Shown in pieces: positions 1 to 21,425 of a stretch of 64,000 nt of DNA (position 1 is the first letter of the stretch; the number at the start of each line of letters is the position of its first letter). The position numbers were made by a program, and so were the translations under genes. The stretch lies in contig JALRMH010000006.1 of assembly GCA_026119935.1 (NCBI GenBank), forward strand, positions 248,001-312,000, read 5' to 3'. Source of the DNA: Endothia cerciana (lineage: Eukaryota > Ascomycota > Sordariomycetes > Diaporthales > Cryphonectriaceae). The notes below the pieces were generated by a model, which did no database searches, was not told the origin of the DNA, and saw only the letters and a program-made list of their open reading frames with translations.

Positions 1-661
1 TGGCGGTGTGATTCAAATGACAAGACTTCATCTTACACCGGGTGGAACAGCACGCCCAGCAACTACAGCGCCATCTTCGCCCACCACACGTGCTGGGCCG
101 TCAGCCAGAGGCGGATAGAGTCGATTTGTCTCCTTTAATACCGCATTAAGATACGCCATATTGGCCGTGGTGTTCGCGAAGGTTATATCCGATATAACCG
201 GAGCTGCACTACAGATTTTCTTCGCGAGCTTTTCCAGCACTTCAGGGTACTCACAGAGCAAGTGGGTAGCACGGAGGAGGGATGTGGCGATGGTTTCACT
301 TCCGGCGAGCATGAGGAGTATGCAGCTTGCATCTAGCTCCTGTTTTCTGAGAGTGTCCTTTTTGGAGAAGGAGTTAGGATCGCGTTTCTCCTTATTTCCC
401 TTTGTCTTTTGAAGCGTATTGGCTTGATCATCCTGGAGACTCATATCCATTTCGTAACGCGACCGACACGAAGTCCTCCAGCTCACCAGGAGCGAGCCGG
501 CGTTTGCAGCGTCGGTCCACCTTTTCTATTATCAGACGGAGGAACCTCTCCTGCAACTGCAATAGGCTTCTGGGGGCCAAACATGTTATGAGAATAGGTG
601 GGGGTGGGTACATCCGTGAACACATGACAAGAGCGGACATCTTGAAATGAGACAATACCAT
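1..661 (-). pseudogene. Cytochrome P450 relic, truncated at both ends
   Basis: Minus-strand coding similarity to a fungal cytochrome P450 (haem monooxygenase, ER membrane). Positions 486 to 28 encode the I-helix oxygen-binding region (AGSET) followed by a K-helix ExxR motif (ETNR) and a YPP segment. The haem-binding cysteine loop would lie left of the window. Upstream, positions about 600 to 455 encode an E/F/G-helix-like stretch (LAPRSLL, EKVDRR, DFVSVALRN), but in another frame. The switch occurs near 455 without splice signals, so the gene is frame-broken. The usual N-terminal membrane anchor and first 150-200 residues are absent; a truncated GMC oxidoreductase in the same orientation lies immediately upstream. 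Identity as a P450 is firm; loss of function is inferred from the frameshift and the missing 5' half. Confidence 0.75.
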
Positions 662-792
662 GTGGATTATTTGTCGTCAAATTGGTTGTTCTTCTTAGGG
701 TGGTAATGCGTCCGCAGTTCGGCGACGAGACTATGCATACTTGTGGACAACGGATTCCTGCCGTCGTGCGGCGCGTAGCGAAAAGAAGCCAC

Positions 793-3760
<2,968 letters not shown>

Positions 3761-4346
3761 ATGGCCTCTTACAGCTCCTCGGTCGGTCTCGCGCCCGCCA
3801 GGCTCCTACGTAAGTCTTCCCGCGTCTGCTACAGATGAAAAGACACCCTCCCTTGGCTCTCAAGGAGCTGACTTACCTGCCGCTCACGCAGCTGTCACGG
3901 GCACCTTTGCTCTACCCTTCACTGCCTACTTCCTATGGCTGTCGGCTAACTGTGTGCGGATCCGGCTTCGCGACGAGCACTGGATCGGCGACGACTCCTC
4001 GAAGAAGGACAGCGACTCCCCCAGCGGCAAATCGGCCGTGGCTAGGCAGGCGAGCAAGTACAACGACCTCCAGGTCGCGACGCGTGCGCATGCCAACTTC
4101 ACCGAGAACGTGCCCCTGGCATTCATCCTCGCCGGTATCGCCGAGCTGAATGGGGCCAACCGCAAGGTCCTCACCGGCACCCTGAGCACCCTCTTCGTGC
4201 TCCGCGTGCTCCACGCAGAGTTCGGGCTCGTCAGGCCCGGATCGATGTCCTCGGGTAGGCCCACTGGGTACTTCGGTACTTGTGGCGTGCTGGGAGCCCT
4301 TGCGGGATATAATGCTTGGCTGGTGAGAAAGCACTGGGGTTTGTGA
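3761..4346 (+). CDS. MAPEG-family membrane protein
   Basis: Predicted 167-residue integral membrane protein of the MAPEG superfamily (eicosanoid/glutathione-metabolism-like, also found in bacteria and fungi as uncharacterised small proteins). Exon 1 is 3761-3809 and exon 2 is 3892-4346; the intron (gtaagt to cgcag) joins frames cleanly to read ARLL-PVTGTF. The ATG at 3761 follows an A-rich leader. A first hydrophobic helix (about residues 17-35) is followed by a polar loop. The family signature RAHANFTENVPLAFILAG comes next, then two more hydrophobic segments with RVLHAEFG. MAPEG enzymes act in ER or other endomembranes on lipophilic substrates, often with glutathione; the substrate here is unknown. 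No metabolic partner is evident beside it. Family assignment is strong, activity is not. Confidence 0.85.
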
Positions 4347-5393
4347 ATGTCTGGGGCAGTAAGTACACTCGTATTATAGGCCCTAGAAGGCTCGTAGTGG
4401 TCCACTGGAGCCTTATAGCTACAAGAATGGAAAAGCAACCTACTCGTGGAATGCCAAAGCGGAATAGTGTATCGGTTCGGTGCTTGAAATAGACAGAACT
4501 CCGCTCAATAGTGTTCGAAAAAGCACTTTCTGTCTTGAACAGGCCGTAGTGCATACTTTGGTATGACTGAGTGAAACTAGGATTGATAAAGGTTATTTAC
4601 GGAGCATGTCTTGTACATCCTCCTAATTTCCTCCAGTGATACATTCGCATTTCCGCCCAGGCATAACTCGGTTGATGTGTCCTGCGGCTTAAACTCAAAG
4701 GCACCACTTCAAACTGATCCTTGAGACCTTCAAGGAACTATCTTCCTCTCGTGACTTGGGTTGCCAGGCTTAAGTCGTGAGCTGGAGTAAGTCCCGATAC
4801 TTCTTCAGTGAGATTTGGAAACTCAGCCCCTTCAGTTCGACAAAGTCTCTCATCAAGGCCAGGGAACTTTCTTGAATCCGCCCTAATATCCACGGCCGTC
4901 TGAGTAGTGATACGCCCGTCATCATTGAGGCTGAACGAAGTGAGACTGCTCAACAGTCAAGACGCCTTTGTACCAAGTCGATGCGGCAATTATTAAACTG
5001 ACAATGGAAGCTTGAGAGCCCACCCAACAAAGGGCGAAGACCGGATAGGCCAGGGCTATTCACCAAACGAACAGTTGTCCGGAATTGGTTGAGGTTACTC
5101 AGATATGGATTAACATCTGATTTTTACACACTTTGAATCGATTTCCACCCTCTTTAGGTGTCTTCGGGTGCCTTTGAGCCTACATTCAAGAGCTTCGTTG
5201 AGGCGGTAGGTACAGATTCCAACGTAGATAGGTATATCATTGATCGTCAATCGTTCAGCTGCCATTATAGTAATAGAAGACACGTTGGACTCCATAGTTT
5301 TCATGACATTACAAATATGTTGGGCTCTGTCGAGCATCTTTCGGGTCCCTGTGTGTCCAATTCCCTCAAAAGCGGTCATCTATATATGCATTA
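4347..5393. other. Intergenic between MAPEG gene and aquaporin
   Basis: The 3' ends of two convergent genes flank about 1 kb of moderately AT-rich DNA. Short open frames on both strands show no recognisable domain, and I see no tRNA or repeat. Confidence 0.5.
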
Positions 5394-6541
5394 CTAGTAT
5401 GTAACCTTTCTCGGTCCCTTGCCCGTCGGCAGTGGCGAAGTGAGATCTTGGAAATATGCGCTGTAATAGGCGCCATCACTGCTGCTTCCTCGGGGCCGCA
5501 CCGGACGCACCGGCGTGTGGACGATGCAATAGGTATCCAGTCCGCCGTCGTCCTGGCCCTGGTTCGCTGTCTCGTATCCCATGGCTTTGAGAAGGTGGTA
5601 GAGACCAGCTGCGAGAACTGCTCCTAGACCTGGCCCGACGAAGAAGATCCAGATGTAGCTCACAAAATTCCCGTTGATGACCGCCGGACCGAGGGTTCTG
5701 GCTGGGTTGACGGATGTGCCGGTGTAGTTAATACCTGGTGTCCACGATGGATTAGCAATGTGCTCATGCCGTCGTTGATCAAGATGGCAAGTCTTACCGA
5801 TGAGGTGCGCAATGAAAAGGGCCAGGCCGATGGCAAGGGGCGCGATGAAAGATGTCCGGCTCCTTTCGACGGCTAGCATGATGATTGTCATGACCAGTTG
5901 AGCAGTTAGAATGGTCTCCAGAAACAGTCCCTGTATCAACGTGGCGCCTGAAGCGAGAGCGTTCTCGGCCTGCAGGGCTCCAGGTAATATCAGGGAGACC
6001 AAGCCGGCGGCAGCGATGGCTCCGCTGAATTGCATGGGTACCACGCATAGCAGCCGTATCCAGTCGAAGGCTCCTGCAATCCAAAGTGCCAGAGATACCT
6101 AATGTTCTTGTCAGGTCCAAGACACGTAACATCCAATGAGTCCATCAGGGCTCTTACCGCGGGATTGAACATGCCACCGCTGATGCGAAAGAAGATCCAG
6201 ACGTTCACTCCCAAGCTGACTCCGAATACGGCACTGATGTAGGTGATCTGGAGGAGGCTGGGTCCTGGTTGCTCGGGCAGTGGGTGTAGGGTGTCGATCT
6301 TTTCGTTCCCGATCTGGGAGGCGGCATATGAGAAGAACAGGAACATCATAGTTCCTATGAACTCAGCTATCATGGCAACAAGGTGTCCACGAAAAGTAGG
6401 GTTCATTCTCCCAAACACTCGGTTCGTTGGCCCATGGGGCAGCGACTCTACGGGCTCCATCATTGTCGTTTCTTTATAGATCAGAGGAAATATATCTTGT
6501 TCGGCCGCGAGCTTCCTCTTGTAGGTCATGGGGATCGGCAT
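5394..6541 (-). CDS. Aquaporin (MIP family), orthodox type
   Basis: Predicted 341-residue major intrinsic protein forming a plasma or vacuolar membrane water channel. Exons: 6541-6158, 6098-5798, 5734-5394; both introns have gtaag donors and AG acceptors and restore the MIP alignment. Both pore half-helices are present: SGGMFNPA, split by intron 1 exactly after NPA, and GTSVNPART just after intron 2. The residue after NPAR is Thr rather than Asp, which favours a water-selective channel over an aquaglyceroporin. Six hydrophobic segments are visible, after an N-terminal extension of about 50 residues and before a polar C-terminal tail of about 60. The ATG at 6541 is used; Met-27/28 are alternative starts. 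The gene stands alone, convergent with the MAPEG gene. Confidence 0.93.
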
Positions 6542-9273
6542 GATCGGTCGATATCATAAGGATAAGGCGCTCTCAGGACGGAGGATCTGCGTGTCATCCA
6601 GGCTTCGAGCTGGAACTCGTGTCAACCGAGCTGGACGGTAGAGGGCACGCGGAATATTTCTCAACCAGCGGCTGAGTTGGTAATTATTCGCGGTTCCAGC
6701 GCAAGGTTGTGGGAGAGGAGGGGCATTTCTTTCTATCGCATTCTGAGCATAGAGTAAAACACAATCTAGAGCCAAGAACTGGGGTGCAACCTTGAGGAGA
6801 GCCGGTGTCAGCGGCATATCAAGGTGGGACAAGTATCCTCTGGGGTCCCGTGCCAGTCTAAAACCGGGAAACCTCTGCGCAGTCCGAACGCATGAGAACG
6901 GCAAAATCCGCTTAGCCTCGTGGGGTATAAGAGAATCTCTGGACCAATATGTGATGCTTCAGATTATGTACGCATGTTGCTTCAGGCTACGCCGAGACCG
7001 ACCTGGGCCTGTTTGATGGACTTTGCCTTCAGCATGACTATGGCTTGAATCCTTTCCAGACCTGTCGATGCATCTGCAGGCATAATCTGCAGATTCAGAC
7101 AGGGCAAGACCACTCGGAGCTTTACGTTCTCTGCGAAAAGGTCGATCAGTGCAGAAGCATTCTGCCGTAGCAATGGTGGAACGCTCGGACGAAGCCGTGC
7201 GTCTGGGTTTAGGTTTGGGCCCAGTCTTCAGTGCAGTCTCAGTTGGCCGAAACCAGACTAGCGATCAGCATTCTCGGATAGAGACCCGCGCAAATGACGA
7301 CAAATGCCACAGTCTGGTGCGATTAACACGACACCTGGGCAGCGACATGCCCCTGATGCCAAGTTGCTGACCAGTTGTTTGTGGCGGATTGGACGATAAC
7401 ATCTATATACCTGCCAAGGTCGCTTGCTCCTTGACTCGATTGCGTGAGTCGCAACGCAGTATCGGAAATCTTCATATCCTGCTAGAAACTGGATAAAGAT
7501 GGTGTCTGTGAGACAAAAGATAGATATACAAGACGGTTGGATACTTCTCCGCCTACTCACTCTTTTGGCAGTGTGGGCCACTTGTCTCTTGGTCGCGCGG
7601 ATCTCGTTCAACCCGACGATGTTCTTCCGTAGCCTTTCTTTCTGGCGGTATTGCAATTCTGGCTAATTTTGTTCTCCCGGACCCGGCACCCGGCGCGTTT
7701 TCGACCTGATGATACACCATCAACGTCTGAGTAGGTCGGAGGATCTTTCGTAGTGCACGGAGTGCATCAAACGATGCTTGAAATGATATCATGGGTATTC
7801 TATCGAGGGACGTGAATGCTTAGCATTCGTCCGACATCTTTCTTTCGAAGCCACGCTAGGCTGGTATGTGCATCGCCAAGATCGCGATACGGGGAAGAAG
7901 GCCGACCTCGTTGTACTAATATCAATTATCACACATTTCCTGACACTGAGACTACGGTTGATTATACAACAAACATCAAAGCAGAAGGTTCGTGGCTGAT
8001 GTGATTCCGGTTGGGTGTAAACACACAGAGGAAAGGCCGAGCATGTCAAGATCGGACGGTACTCACTTATCTCCTAGCGGGACTTGACTCTTAATCAAAG
8101 TGCACGTTGACTTCAATCTCCCTAGCATTCTTGAAGTGATTCGCCTTCAGATTCGTCTAGACTTTAGACTTTCCAGGTGAAACGAGTGGGTGAAAGTACT
8201 GTGTGCGGGCTCCTGATGATTGAATGTCTGCTCCGCTGTATTTTTGATAGTAATTTACTAACATCTTCAGGCTTGTCCTCACAGTATGCAGACATGGGGT
8301 GACGCATCAGGGACCAAGTCCAGAATGAGAGCTTTGATCTCCTTGACCTCTCATATGGACCATTGAGCCGGGGCTAGGCCATGCGTCCAATTCCCCTAGG
8401 GACTTATGACTACAGCTAAATTACTCATATGAATGATAGTACATCCAGAAAGCGTGGAGCAATGGACAAGCCGGTCCAAGCTAAAGTCATCTCGGAGACT
8501 GAGCTACTACTGTGCAATTAAGGTGTCTTCTAGTCTCGAATTCAGCAAGCTTTCAATTATAAGTACATGAGTTAAAAGAGTAGGCCTAAGGTCCTGAACT
8601 GGGCTTCTACTTCTCTGTGACCAACTTCTATAAATCCTGCCAAGGATATCGAACCTTAGAACCGGCCTCTCCTCTCTCCAACTCGACTCGCTCTATTATA
8701 AGCCCAGATAATGGCATGATGACACAACATCTTGCTGTAGTGGTACCACTTGCTAAATGAATACTGCCTAGTGATTAGAAGTCACAACAGCTGTCCAGAA
8801 CAAAATTTGATGATTTTAGGTGAGGTTGCAGCTGCTAGTCCAACATTCATAAGCTGCACAAGCAGGAAGCTTAGTGCGACTTTCCAGGCAGGGTCCCTCT
8901 ACTTTTTGGGCCCCATCACCACCTGATTAGACCAGAGGCAATGCTGAAAGGAGTAAATGCTACAGTGGGTAAACTGCCTATGGACTACGTTTCCGCCTGC
9001 CAATAAGTATTCCATGTCTGGGCGGGTACATTATATAATGCAAATATGACTTTGTCAGCAGTATCATGGAAAGATGACTAATCACGGATTCCTGTCAGCA
9101 AACACAGGTGACAAGGGCATATGGCCTCCATCACAGGCGTCAACCTTGTGACCTGAACGTTGGCGTAGAAGATTTCCTCCAACAAGGCGTAAACCAAGTT
9201 CACTTTCGTGTATGCAAATCCCACCACTTTCTCCTGCATTATCTCTTGTTTATTACTGCCACTTGCTCCCGCT
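6542..9273. other. Gene-free 2.7 kb, AT-richer than coding regions
   Basis: Upstream regions of the aquaporin (minus) and cupin (plus) genes meet here. No open frame shows a conserved domain. The 8100-9060 part has many stops in all frames. I saw no transposon-like termini, tRNA or long repeat. Confidence 0.5.
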
Positions 9274-10011
9274 ATGGAAAGCAGCTTCTCTATTGCAAAC
9301 TCTGTCATCAAGAGGGGTCTCCCGAACGCAGTGGTGTACGACCTATCAGAGCCGGATCAGGTCACCATCACGCTGCCCGTCGGGTCGACCTGGGGCAGCG
9401 GACTCCACTGGCACGAGGACCACGTCGAGTACCTACGCGTCGTCAAAGGCAGTGTGCGGCTGACGCTTGGCGACCAGGTTTTCACCGTCTCTGCAGAGGA
9501 TGAGGTGACAGAAGTGAGGGTCGACCGCAATGTCTGGCATGAATGGAGCCGAGCCGACACATCCGGCGGTGAGGAGGTCGTGGTGGTCGAGAGGACTGAT
9601 CCGGAGGACGGCGTGAAAGTGGTCTTCTTCTGGAATCTAAACGGCGTGATCCTGAAGGCGCAAAGCTTTGATTGTCCGCCCTACATGTCAAAGTGGATGC
9701 ACGGTGTGCTGGTCGACTCCTGGGTGACACTCAGCCTGTTTGCGATATTCTGCAACCTCGACAATGTTCCGGTACTGGTCAATGTTCTTCGAGCATTCTC
9801 GAAAAGGGGCTTTACTTTCGAAAGCGGTACACTAGGTCATGCCTTACTTCGAGGTGTGGACCGCTTAATCTCGCACTTTGTGCTCTTTACCGTACATTTG
9901 GTGGCTTGCGTCTTCGGCATCCGCTCGGTTAGAGCAGAATTCACCCCTAGTACGGTGCACTTCAGGTGGAATTCAACGCGGGACCAGCGCGGAAAGTCCA
10001 AGGCAACATGA
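9274..10011 (+). CDS. Cupin-domain protein with hydrophobic C-terminal half
   Basis: Predicted 245-residue protein, no intron. The frame is open from 9208, but the first ATG is at 9274. Residues 35-125 form a single cupin barrel. Motif 1 is GSGLHWHEDHVEYLRVVKG (His45, His47, Glu52) and motif 2 contains VWHEW (His89), giving the usual 3-His/1-Glu metal site. Residues about 140-235 are unusual for a small cupin. They include hydrophobic stretches (DSWVTLSLFAIFCNL, SHFVLFTVHLVACVFGI) likely to be membrane segments, followed by a basic tail. Small cupins of this kind often sit in secondary-metabolite loci as dioxygenases, isomerases or accessory proteins. No such cluster is intact here, so the function is unknown. 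The cupin call is firm. Confidence 0.75.
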   Translation: MESSFSIANSVIKRGLPNAVVYDLSEPDQVTITLPVGSTWGSGLHWHEDHVEYLRVVKGSVRLTLGDQVFTVSAEDEVTEVRVDRNVWHEWSRADTSGGEEVVVVERTDPEDGVKVVFFWNLNGVILKAQSFDCPPYMSKWMHGVLVDSWVTLSLFAIFCNLDNVPVLVNVLRAFSKRGFTFESGTLGHALLRGVDRLISHFVLFTVHLVACVFGIRSVRAEFTPSTVHFRWNSTRDQRGKSKAT

Positions 10012-10830
10012 CGTCGGTTCACGGCTCAGACACTTGCTATCCTTTGTGTCTGTCTGAAGAGCGCTTGGGGTGATTATTTTCTTTGTTGATCGACTGGCAG
10101 TCATCTGGAAAGATTCGCGACAACGGTCGGAGGTGGAAATTGTTGAAAGAAGCTTTAGGAGACAGTGTTTTATCAACATTGCTCCACCACATCCAAAGGC
10201 AGCGAGAGGCAGGCAGTCCCTCATGAGTTACGACATAGTCGCCATGGCCTATTCAGCGTGGTTACATCCTTAATCTGATCTATGCTGGGAAAGATCTGTG
10301 CAAGTCAGTGGCAAGTCAGTGGCAAGTCCACACACGATGCAGTCTTGCTGCCACCACAAGTCCAGTTATGGCACGTTTGCTGCAGTCTCAGAGGCCTACT
10401 TTGAATTCAAGACTTCAAAGGCCTAACAGCCGCGCAACTCTGCAGCCAACGGATCAAGTAATCTAGGACAGGCCCACCGGGCCTCGCTCAACAGGTTTTC
10501 CCCCATCTTCAAGCGTTTGTCTCCAGACAACCCTTGGCCGGTGATTCCCACAAAGGCGGCGTCAGGCAAGGGCGCCATCAAATCACTCTTACTACGTTGA
10601 ACAAGAAGGCCATCCCCAGGCCTTGGTTAACACAACTAGTTCTAATTAAGCCACTTCCTAGTCGATGGCAGGACCGTAGTTCAGGCTATGGAGACCTCAT
10701 GGACAGAAATTGCAGGGTGAGACCTGAAAATTCGTGATATATATACAAATATGACCTGAAGACCATAGCCTAATAATACTATATGCCGTCTAAGAATTGG
10801 CTGCCAATTCTTGAAGCCCGCACGTTACAC
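10012..10830. other. Intergenic between convergent cupin and GH74 genes
   Basis: Convergent 3' regions. The only structure seen is a short 11-bp tandem repeat at 10301-10328 (caagtcagtgg, two and a half copies). No gene is supported. Confidence 0.5.
10301..10328. repeat. 11-bp tandem repeat, about 2.5 copies
   Basis: Perfect direct repeats of caagtcagtgg in the 3' intergenic region between the cupin and GH74 genes. No function is suggested. Confidence 0.9.
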
Positions 10831-13667
10831 TCAGATGCACTGGTGGTAGTAGTCATTCTCGTCCGTGCACGTCGAACCACTGGCACACGTAGTGCAGCCA
10901 GTATATCCTTCTCCACCACACTGACCATATAGCGCCACCGTACAAGTGCTCGCTGGGGCTGTCGATGTTGATGTGCTCGTTTTCTTGGCCGAGCTGCTGC
11001 TACTGACAGTGCTCGTAGTCTTCACGGTCGAAGAGTTTGAGCTCACAGTGGACGACTTGGCAGACGAGCTCGAGCTTGTCGTGGTTGAGCTGCCAGTCAA
11101 CGAGCCTGAGGCATAGTAGACCCCACGACCCACGCCCGAGCCGACGTAGACCTGGCCGGCTGTGTTGCCACTGCCAACGAGCTTCGCGCCGGAAATGGCT
11201 CCGAAACCCTGGCTTCCCTGAATATCTGTCCAGGTTGACCCGTCATCGGCTGAGGCGTACAGCTTGTTTCCATTTGGCCCGTCGCCAAAAGCGTACAGGT
11301 ACCATGTGGAGCCGGAGGCAGGTAGGCCAAGGGAGATTTGCTGAGTGGCAGTGATAGTCGTGGACAGTTGGGAGAAGTTAGAGCCGTAGTTGATCGATTT
11401 GAAGATTCCAAGGTCCGTAGAAACGTACACCGTTCCAGCCGTAGTCGGGTGCGGAACGATCTGGACCACCGAGGATGCACTTCCAAGCGCGCCAGCCTTC
11501 GTGAAGGTCGAGCCCGTGTCCGTTGAGACATAGAATGCGCCAGAAACGCCACCGTAAAAGACAGTACCGTTCCGCCTGTCACTGGCAATCAGGGCTCCTG
11601 AGGGCAGAGTGCTGACAGTTGCGAAGGTACTCTGGTATTGGGATCGCATGACTCCAGACGTGGCACTGGACCAAAGGATCGTGTCTGCATTGGCAGAATA
11701 GGCGACCTCACCACCATAATCTGTCGTGCTTGAGCCATAGTCGATGTTCCAGCTTGCACCGCCGTCGCTGCTGATCGCAATCATCTGAGAGCCCGTCGCG
11801 TCTCCGACGCGGACAATGTTTGCAGGCTCATTTCCGGCGTAGTCTGGGTTCATTGCCAGGTGTCAGGCCGATGTCTCTGTTTCAATCTCGAATGGTCACG
11901 GAGAAAAGGCATCGGCAATGTTTGAATCATACTTACCAACGCTGGTAGAGGTGGCCCAGAAGGGATTCATCCATGTGGTCTGCGGGCTGGTTCCAAGGTC
12001 TGATGAGCTTTCGAACGTGAATCCGCAATCATCCCCCACAGCCACCAGCAGCTCTGAACCGCCTGGCACAGACGATAGCCACTGCGCTGCGAACTCGTTG
12101 ATACCGTTCGCCAAAGACGTGATTGTGATGTTGTGAGTCGTGTCCCACTTGGTAAGATCATAGCCACCGTACATCGTTAATCCCGTTCCGTACATCCAGT
12201 GGTCACTGTCGAAGGGGTCGATCTCCAGCGACTCGATCATCCACCCGAGCTGCTCGGCGTCCGTGACCGAGATGAAGCTGTTGTAAATCCACGGCGCCTC
12301 TGGCGTCGAGATACCGTAATAACGATCCATGTCTGGGTAGGATGTCCACTCCCAGATTGGTGACCAGGTCGCGCCAGAATCTGTGGAACGCCAGTACAGG
12401 GCTTCAGGCCACCAGCAGTTGAGCGCCGCCACTACTAGAGTCCCCGGACTCTGCATATCGAGACCCAACCCACCAAAACCGAAGTATAGGTCAGAGCCAG
12501 ACACTGGAGTGATGTCGGTCCAGGTAGCATTGCTGATGTCATAACGCCAGACGGCACCGTCAGTGCCGTCGTAAGGCCCAGTTCCGTCTGAATATGTGAT
12601 ATACAGAGCGCCCTCATCTGGCTGGATCTTGCCCTTGTGAGGGAAGAACGTTCCGGGCTGGCCTTCGACCGCGCTCCAGGTCGAGCCGGCGTCGGTTGAG
12701 ACCCAGACAGCTTCAACGCTGCCGTTGCTGGCAGATCCGACGAAAATACGCGAAGTTGCTCCGCCAGTGGTACTAGAGGTTGGATCAAAGGTAACCCATG
12801 CCAGACCCTGAAGATCGCTCTCGTAACCGGTGGTATCGCTTGGATCTGGGGCGAAGTTGCCGACGGCCGTGAAAGAGGAAACTTTGCTGAAGCTCTCGCC
12901 TCCATCGGTCGACTTCCAAAGCCCGTTTCCACTGCGAGCCCCAAAGTAGATGATGTCCGAGTTGGCTGGGTCGACTGCTAGTCTCTCTCCCACTTCACAG
13001 GATTAAGTTAGCTAACGTAGTCTAATGTTCGACCAAAACTAGTTCAAATAGGAGAGTCATTTAGGAAGTGGCACATGGAGATCACTCAGGGTCGTAAAAT
13101 TCGGTGTGCTGCTTACTTCCTCGACCAGGCATGTTTCCACCTACTTTGAACGTCAGGTTGGTGAAGGACCAAGTGTCGCCCTGGTCAGAGCTCCTGGCAA
13201 TAACACCATCATCTGGGTCCCAGCTGTAATATTTCTCAGCGAAGATCTGCAGGTGTAAGACTCTTTTGAAATGGGTTATACGAAGCCTACCTATTGGTGT
13301 ACTCTCCGAGAGCAAGATAGATCTTGCTGCCGTCTTGAGGGTCCACTGCCATAGCATCGACGCCCGCCCTGTCCCTTTGGGAATGGTTACTATGTTTGTG
13401 CATTCCTCACTTTCGATAGAGTACGTACCAAGTAGCGTCCAAAATGATGCTATCTGTCAGAGGCGTCCAAGAGTAGTCCGAGTTCATGCGGTAGAGCCCA
13501 CCAATGTCAGTGCGTGCATAGACTAGACCCTGGGTGTTCGGGTGGAACAGGATGCCATCAATGAAGCCGCCTCCTCCGTTGATGTTGACGTTGGTCCATG
13601 AAGAGAAAGCCGCGCTGACCGGGGCTGCCACCGCAGAGAGTAGCGGCAGCGACTGGAGATACTTCAT
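10831..13667 (-). CDS. Secreted GH74 xyloglucanase with C-terminal CBM1
   Basis: Predicted 832-residue endo- or oligoxyloglucan-specific glucanase cutting the xyloglucan beta-1,4-glucan backbone outside the cell. Five exons: 13667-13429, 13374-13291, 13223-13117, 12992-11937, 11843-10831. An N-terminal signal peptide ([19 protein letters not shown]) starts at the ATG at 13667. The two GH74 seven-bladed propellers follow, with the conserved [11 protein letters not shown] segment (catalytic Asp) near residue 55 and GDDCGF near the second Asp region. Family blocks [11 protein letters not shown] and [12 protein letters not shown] and many STDxGxTW Asp-box repeats are present. A Ser/Thr-rich linker leads to a fungal cellulose-binding CBM1 with ordered cysteines ([20 protein letters not shown]). 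The gene is intact and divergent from the GH2 beta-galactosidase 2.3 kb away. Confidence 0.95.
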
Positions 13668-19350
<5,683 letters not shown>

Positions 19351-21425
19351 GTGCAGGGAGTATCAACCGGGCACCGGAGCCGAAGGGTGCCCATGTCAGG
19401 TCATTGCAAGGCTGTGGGATCCGCGAAATTAGGTGGATTCCGTCGCTAAGGCCTGCGTGGTGAAATTTGTAGCTGTTACATCAAAATGGACTCTCCTGTA
19501 CACACCTCATCTTGGAACAATAACCGGTGAAGGCCGCCTATCTACAGGACGCGCATCTAGGCCATGCAGTGCGGCGTCCTGGTTGGAGATAGTTCGATCT
19601 TGGTGTCGGTCGTGTACTCCCAATCTGTCAGATCCTTGAGCCCTAGAGCCTCCGTGGGGCCAGTCCCACAGTACGTACACTACGTAGTAGGTACTCCAGG
19701 ACCGTTCATGGGCAGTATGTGGTTGACGATGTCTGAAAATTGATGCTTGGAGTCTGCATGGGTGACGTACTATGGCAAGGCTCAGTGCTGTGCCGAGCAG
19801 TGCCTCCTGGTCCCCAGGGGAACGTTGGAAAGCAAAGTCGACACGGCCAGGTGACGACGACCAGGACGGTCCCGACCTGTCAGGCACGGGAAGTTGTCCG
19901 TAGTGGGACGAACTTACTATAGTACGAACGACAGGCTTGGGCCTGCTTCTTAGGATGTGCAAATATCGACAGGGAAGTGTGACAACCCGTCATCCTGACA
20001 GGGTCGTCACCGAGGCCATCCGGCTGTACCATGGTAACGGTCTTATGAAAAGCTGCATCCGCGGCCCTCGCCAGCCCTAGGATCGTACCCAGAGTGGAGT
20101 TGGTTTTGATTATTCCGTAGCATTCTGAAACACAAGCATCCCTCGGGCGCGTCAATTTCGGACGGCACTTCGTGAAAGTCCCTATCGCCGAGCCTATGTT
20201 GCTTCTTCGGATGGGGGCCATTGTGCCAGATGGGTCGCGAACAGCGGATCCGCACCTGGCAGTCGAGCCCGCATGGGATGGCCGCGGAGCCCCCCCCCCT
20301 TCTGTCGCGAGTCTCTGGTGGGGCGCCTCTGCTCGAGAAAGTGGTCAGATGACGAATGACAACCCAGTAATTTCCAATCATCGACGCCGGGTGCCCGGTG
20401 GTTTTGTGCAGTACATCGTATGGCACTTTATGTGGGGACGAGCAGTCAGTCCTTCTAGAACGACGAGAGAAGGGAGCTCGATGCAGGAAGGCCCGGATCG
20501 TCGGGCTCCCGTTTGTTTCAGCCGCATGGGTCCCATGAGGCGAATGTCGTGCAGCTCCAGCTAAGACATACTATGTATATAGACAGGGATCTCTTCGTCT
20601 CGCGTGCGTACATAGTGTTCTTAAGTAGATCTTTGGTGAGATGTCTCCCGCCCGCCTGGTAACTTGTACCCGAGGGCGGGTCGTCGGGATCGCCGACGAC
20701 ATTACTCATCATCTTCGGACTGAGAAGTCTGGTTGCACAGTAGAAACGCGGCAGGTATATGTGAGAGATGGCGCCGAAGCTGTGAGGATGAGACTGGGTC
20801 CTCGAGGTATCAATAAAATTATTCCCGGATGTTGCCGAGTGTGGATATTGGCGAGTCCGGGGAAGTTGGCCTGCCAGGTCACCGAGTACTCAAAACGTGA
20901 AGCATTTGGCGAAGTCAATGATATTATTATTGAATTGTCTTGGTTGGGATGTGATTAACTATAAACCTCATTTCTGAACTTGATGGGTATAGATTCGCTT
21001 GTCCGACATATTTCGGCCCGCTCGCTCTAAAATATTTGTGTGCTGTTGTCCCCAGCCTGTAGCAGTGTGTTGCATGTCGCTGGGGCGTTCCCCTAGCCAT
21101 CCTGTCTCACGATGCCCCGAGGTGCTCTAGACCATTGGGTCGATTAGCTGGGCCGGCGTTCTGTCTTTTGCCGCCCTCGATGGGGCTCAGTGGTCCCGGG
21201 GTCCAACTGACACTGCTCTTTCGTTGATGTTTCCGCCGGAATCAACCGTCGGCCTGAGCGGAACTCTAATGGCAAGTTCCGCATCAGTGAGTTTGACAGA
21301 CCCAAGAGGCCTACGGCTCTAGCAAGAGCATATTGAAAGCATTGTGATAGATCCCAATGCGGTCCGAGTGTTATCCAACCAAGCACTGGCCCGCACCTCA
21401 CAGTCGCTGGCTGGACACCGCACCG
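19351..21425. other. Intergenic, no gene recognised
   Basis: Two kilobases between the convergent ends of the GH2 gene and the zinc-finger gene. Open frames on both strands overlap without domain similarity. A run of nine C occurs at about 20290. No RNA gene was seen. Confidence 0.5.
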
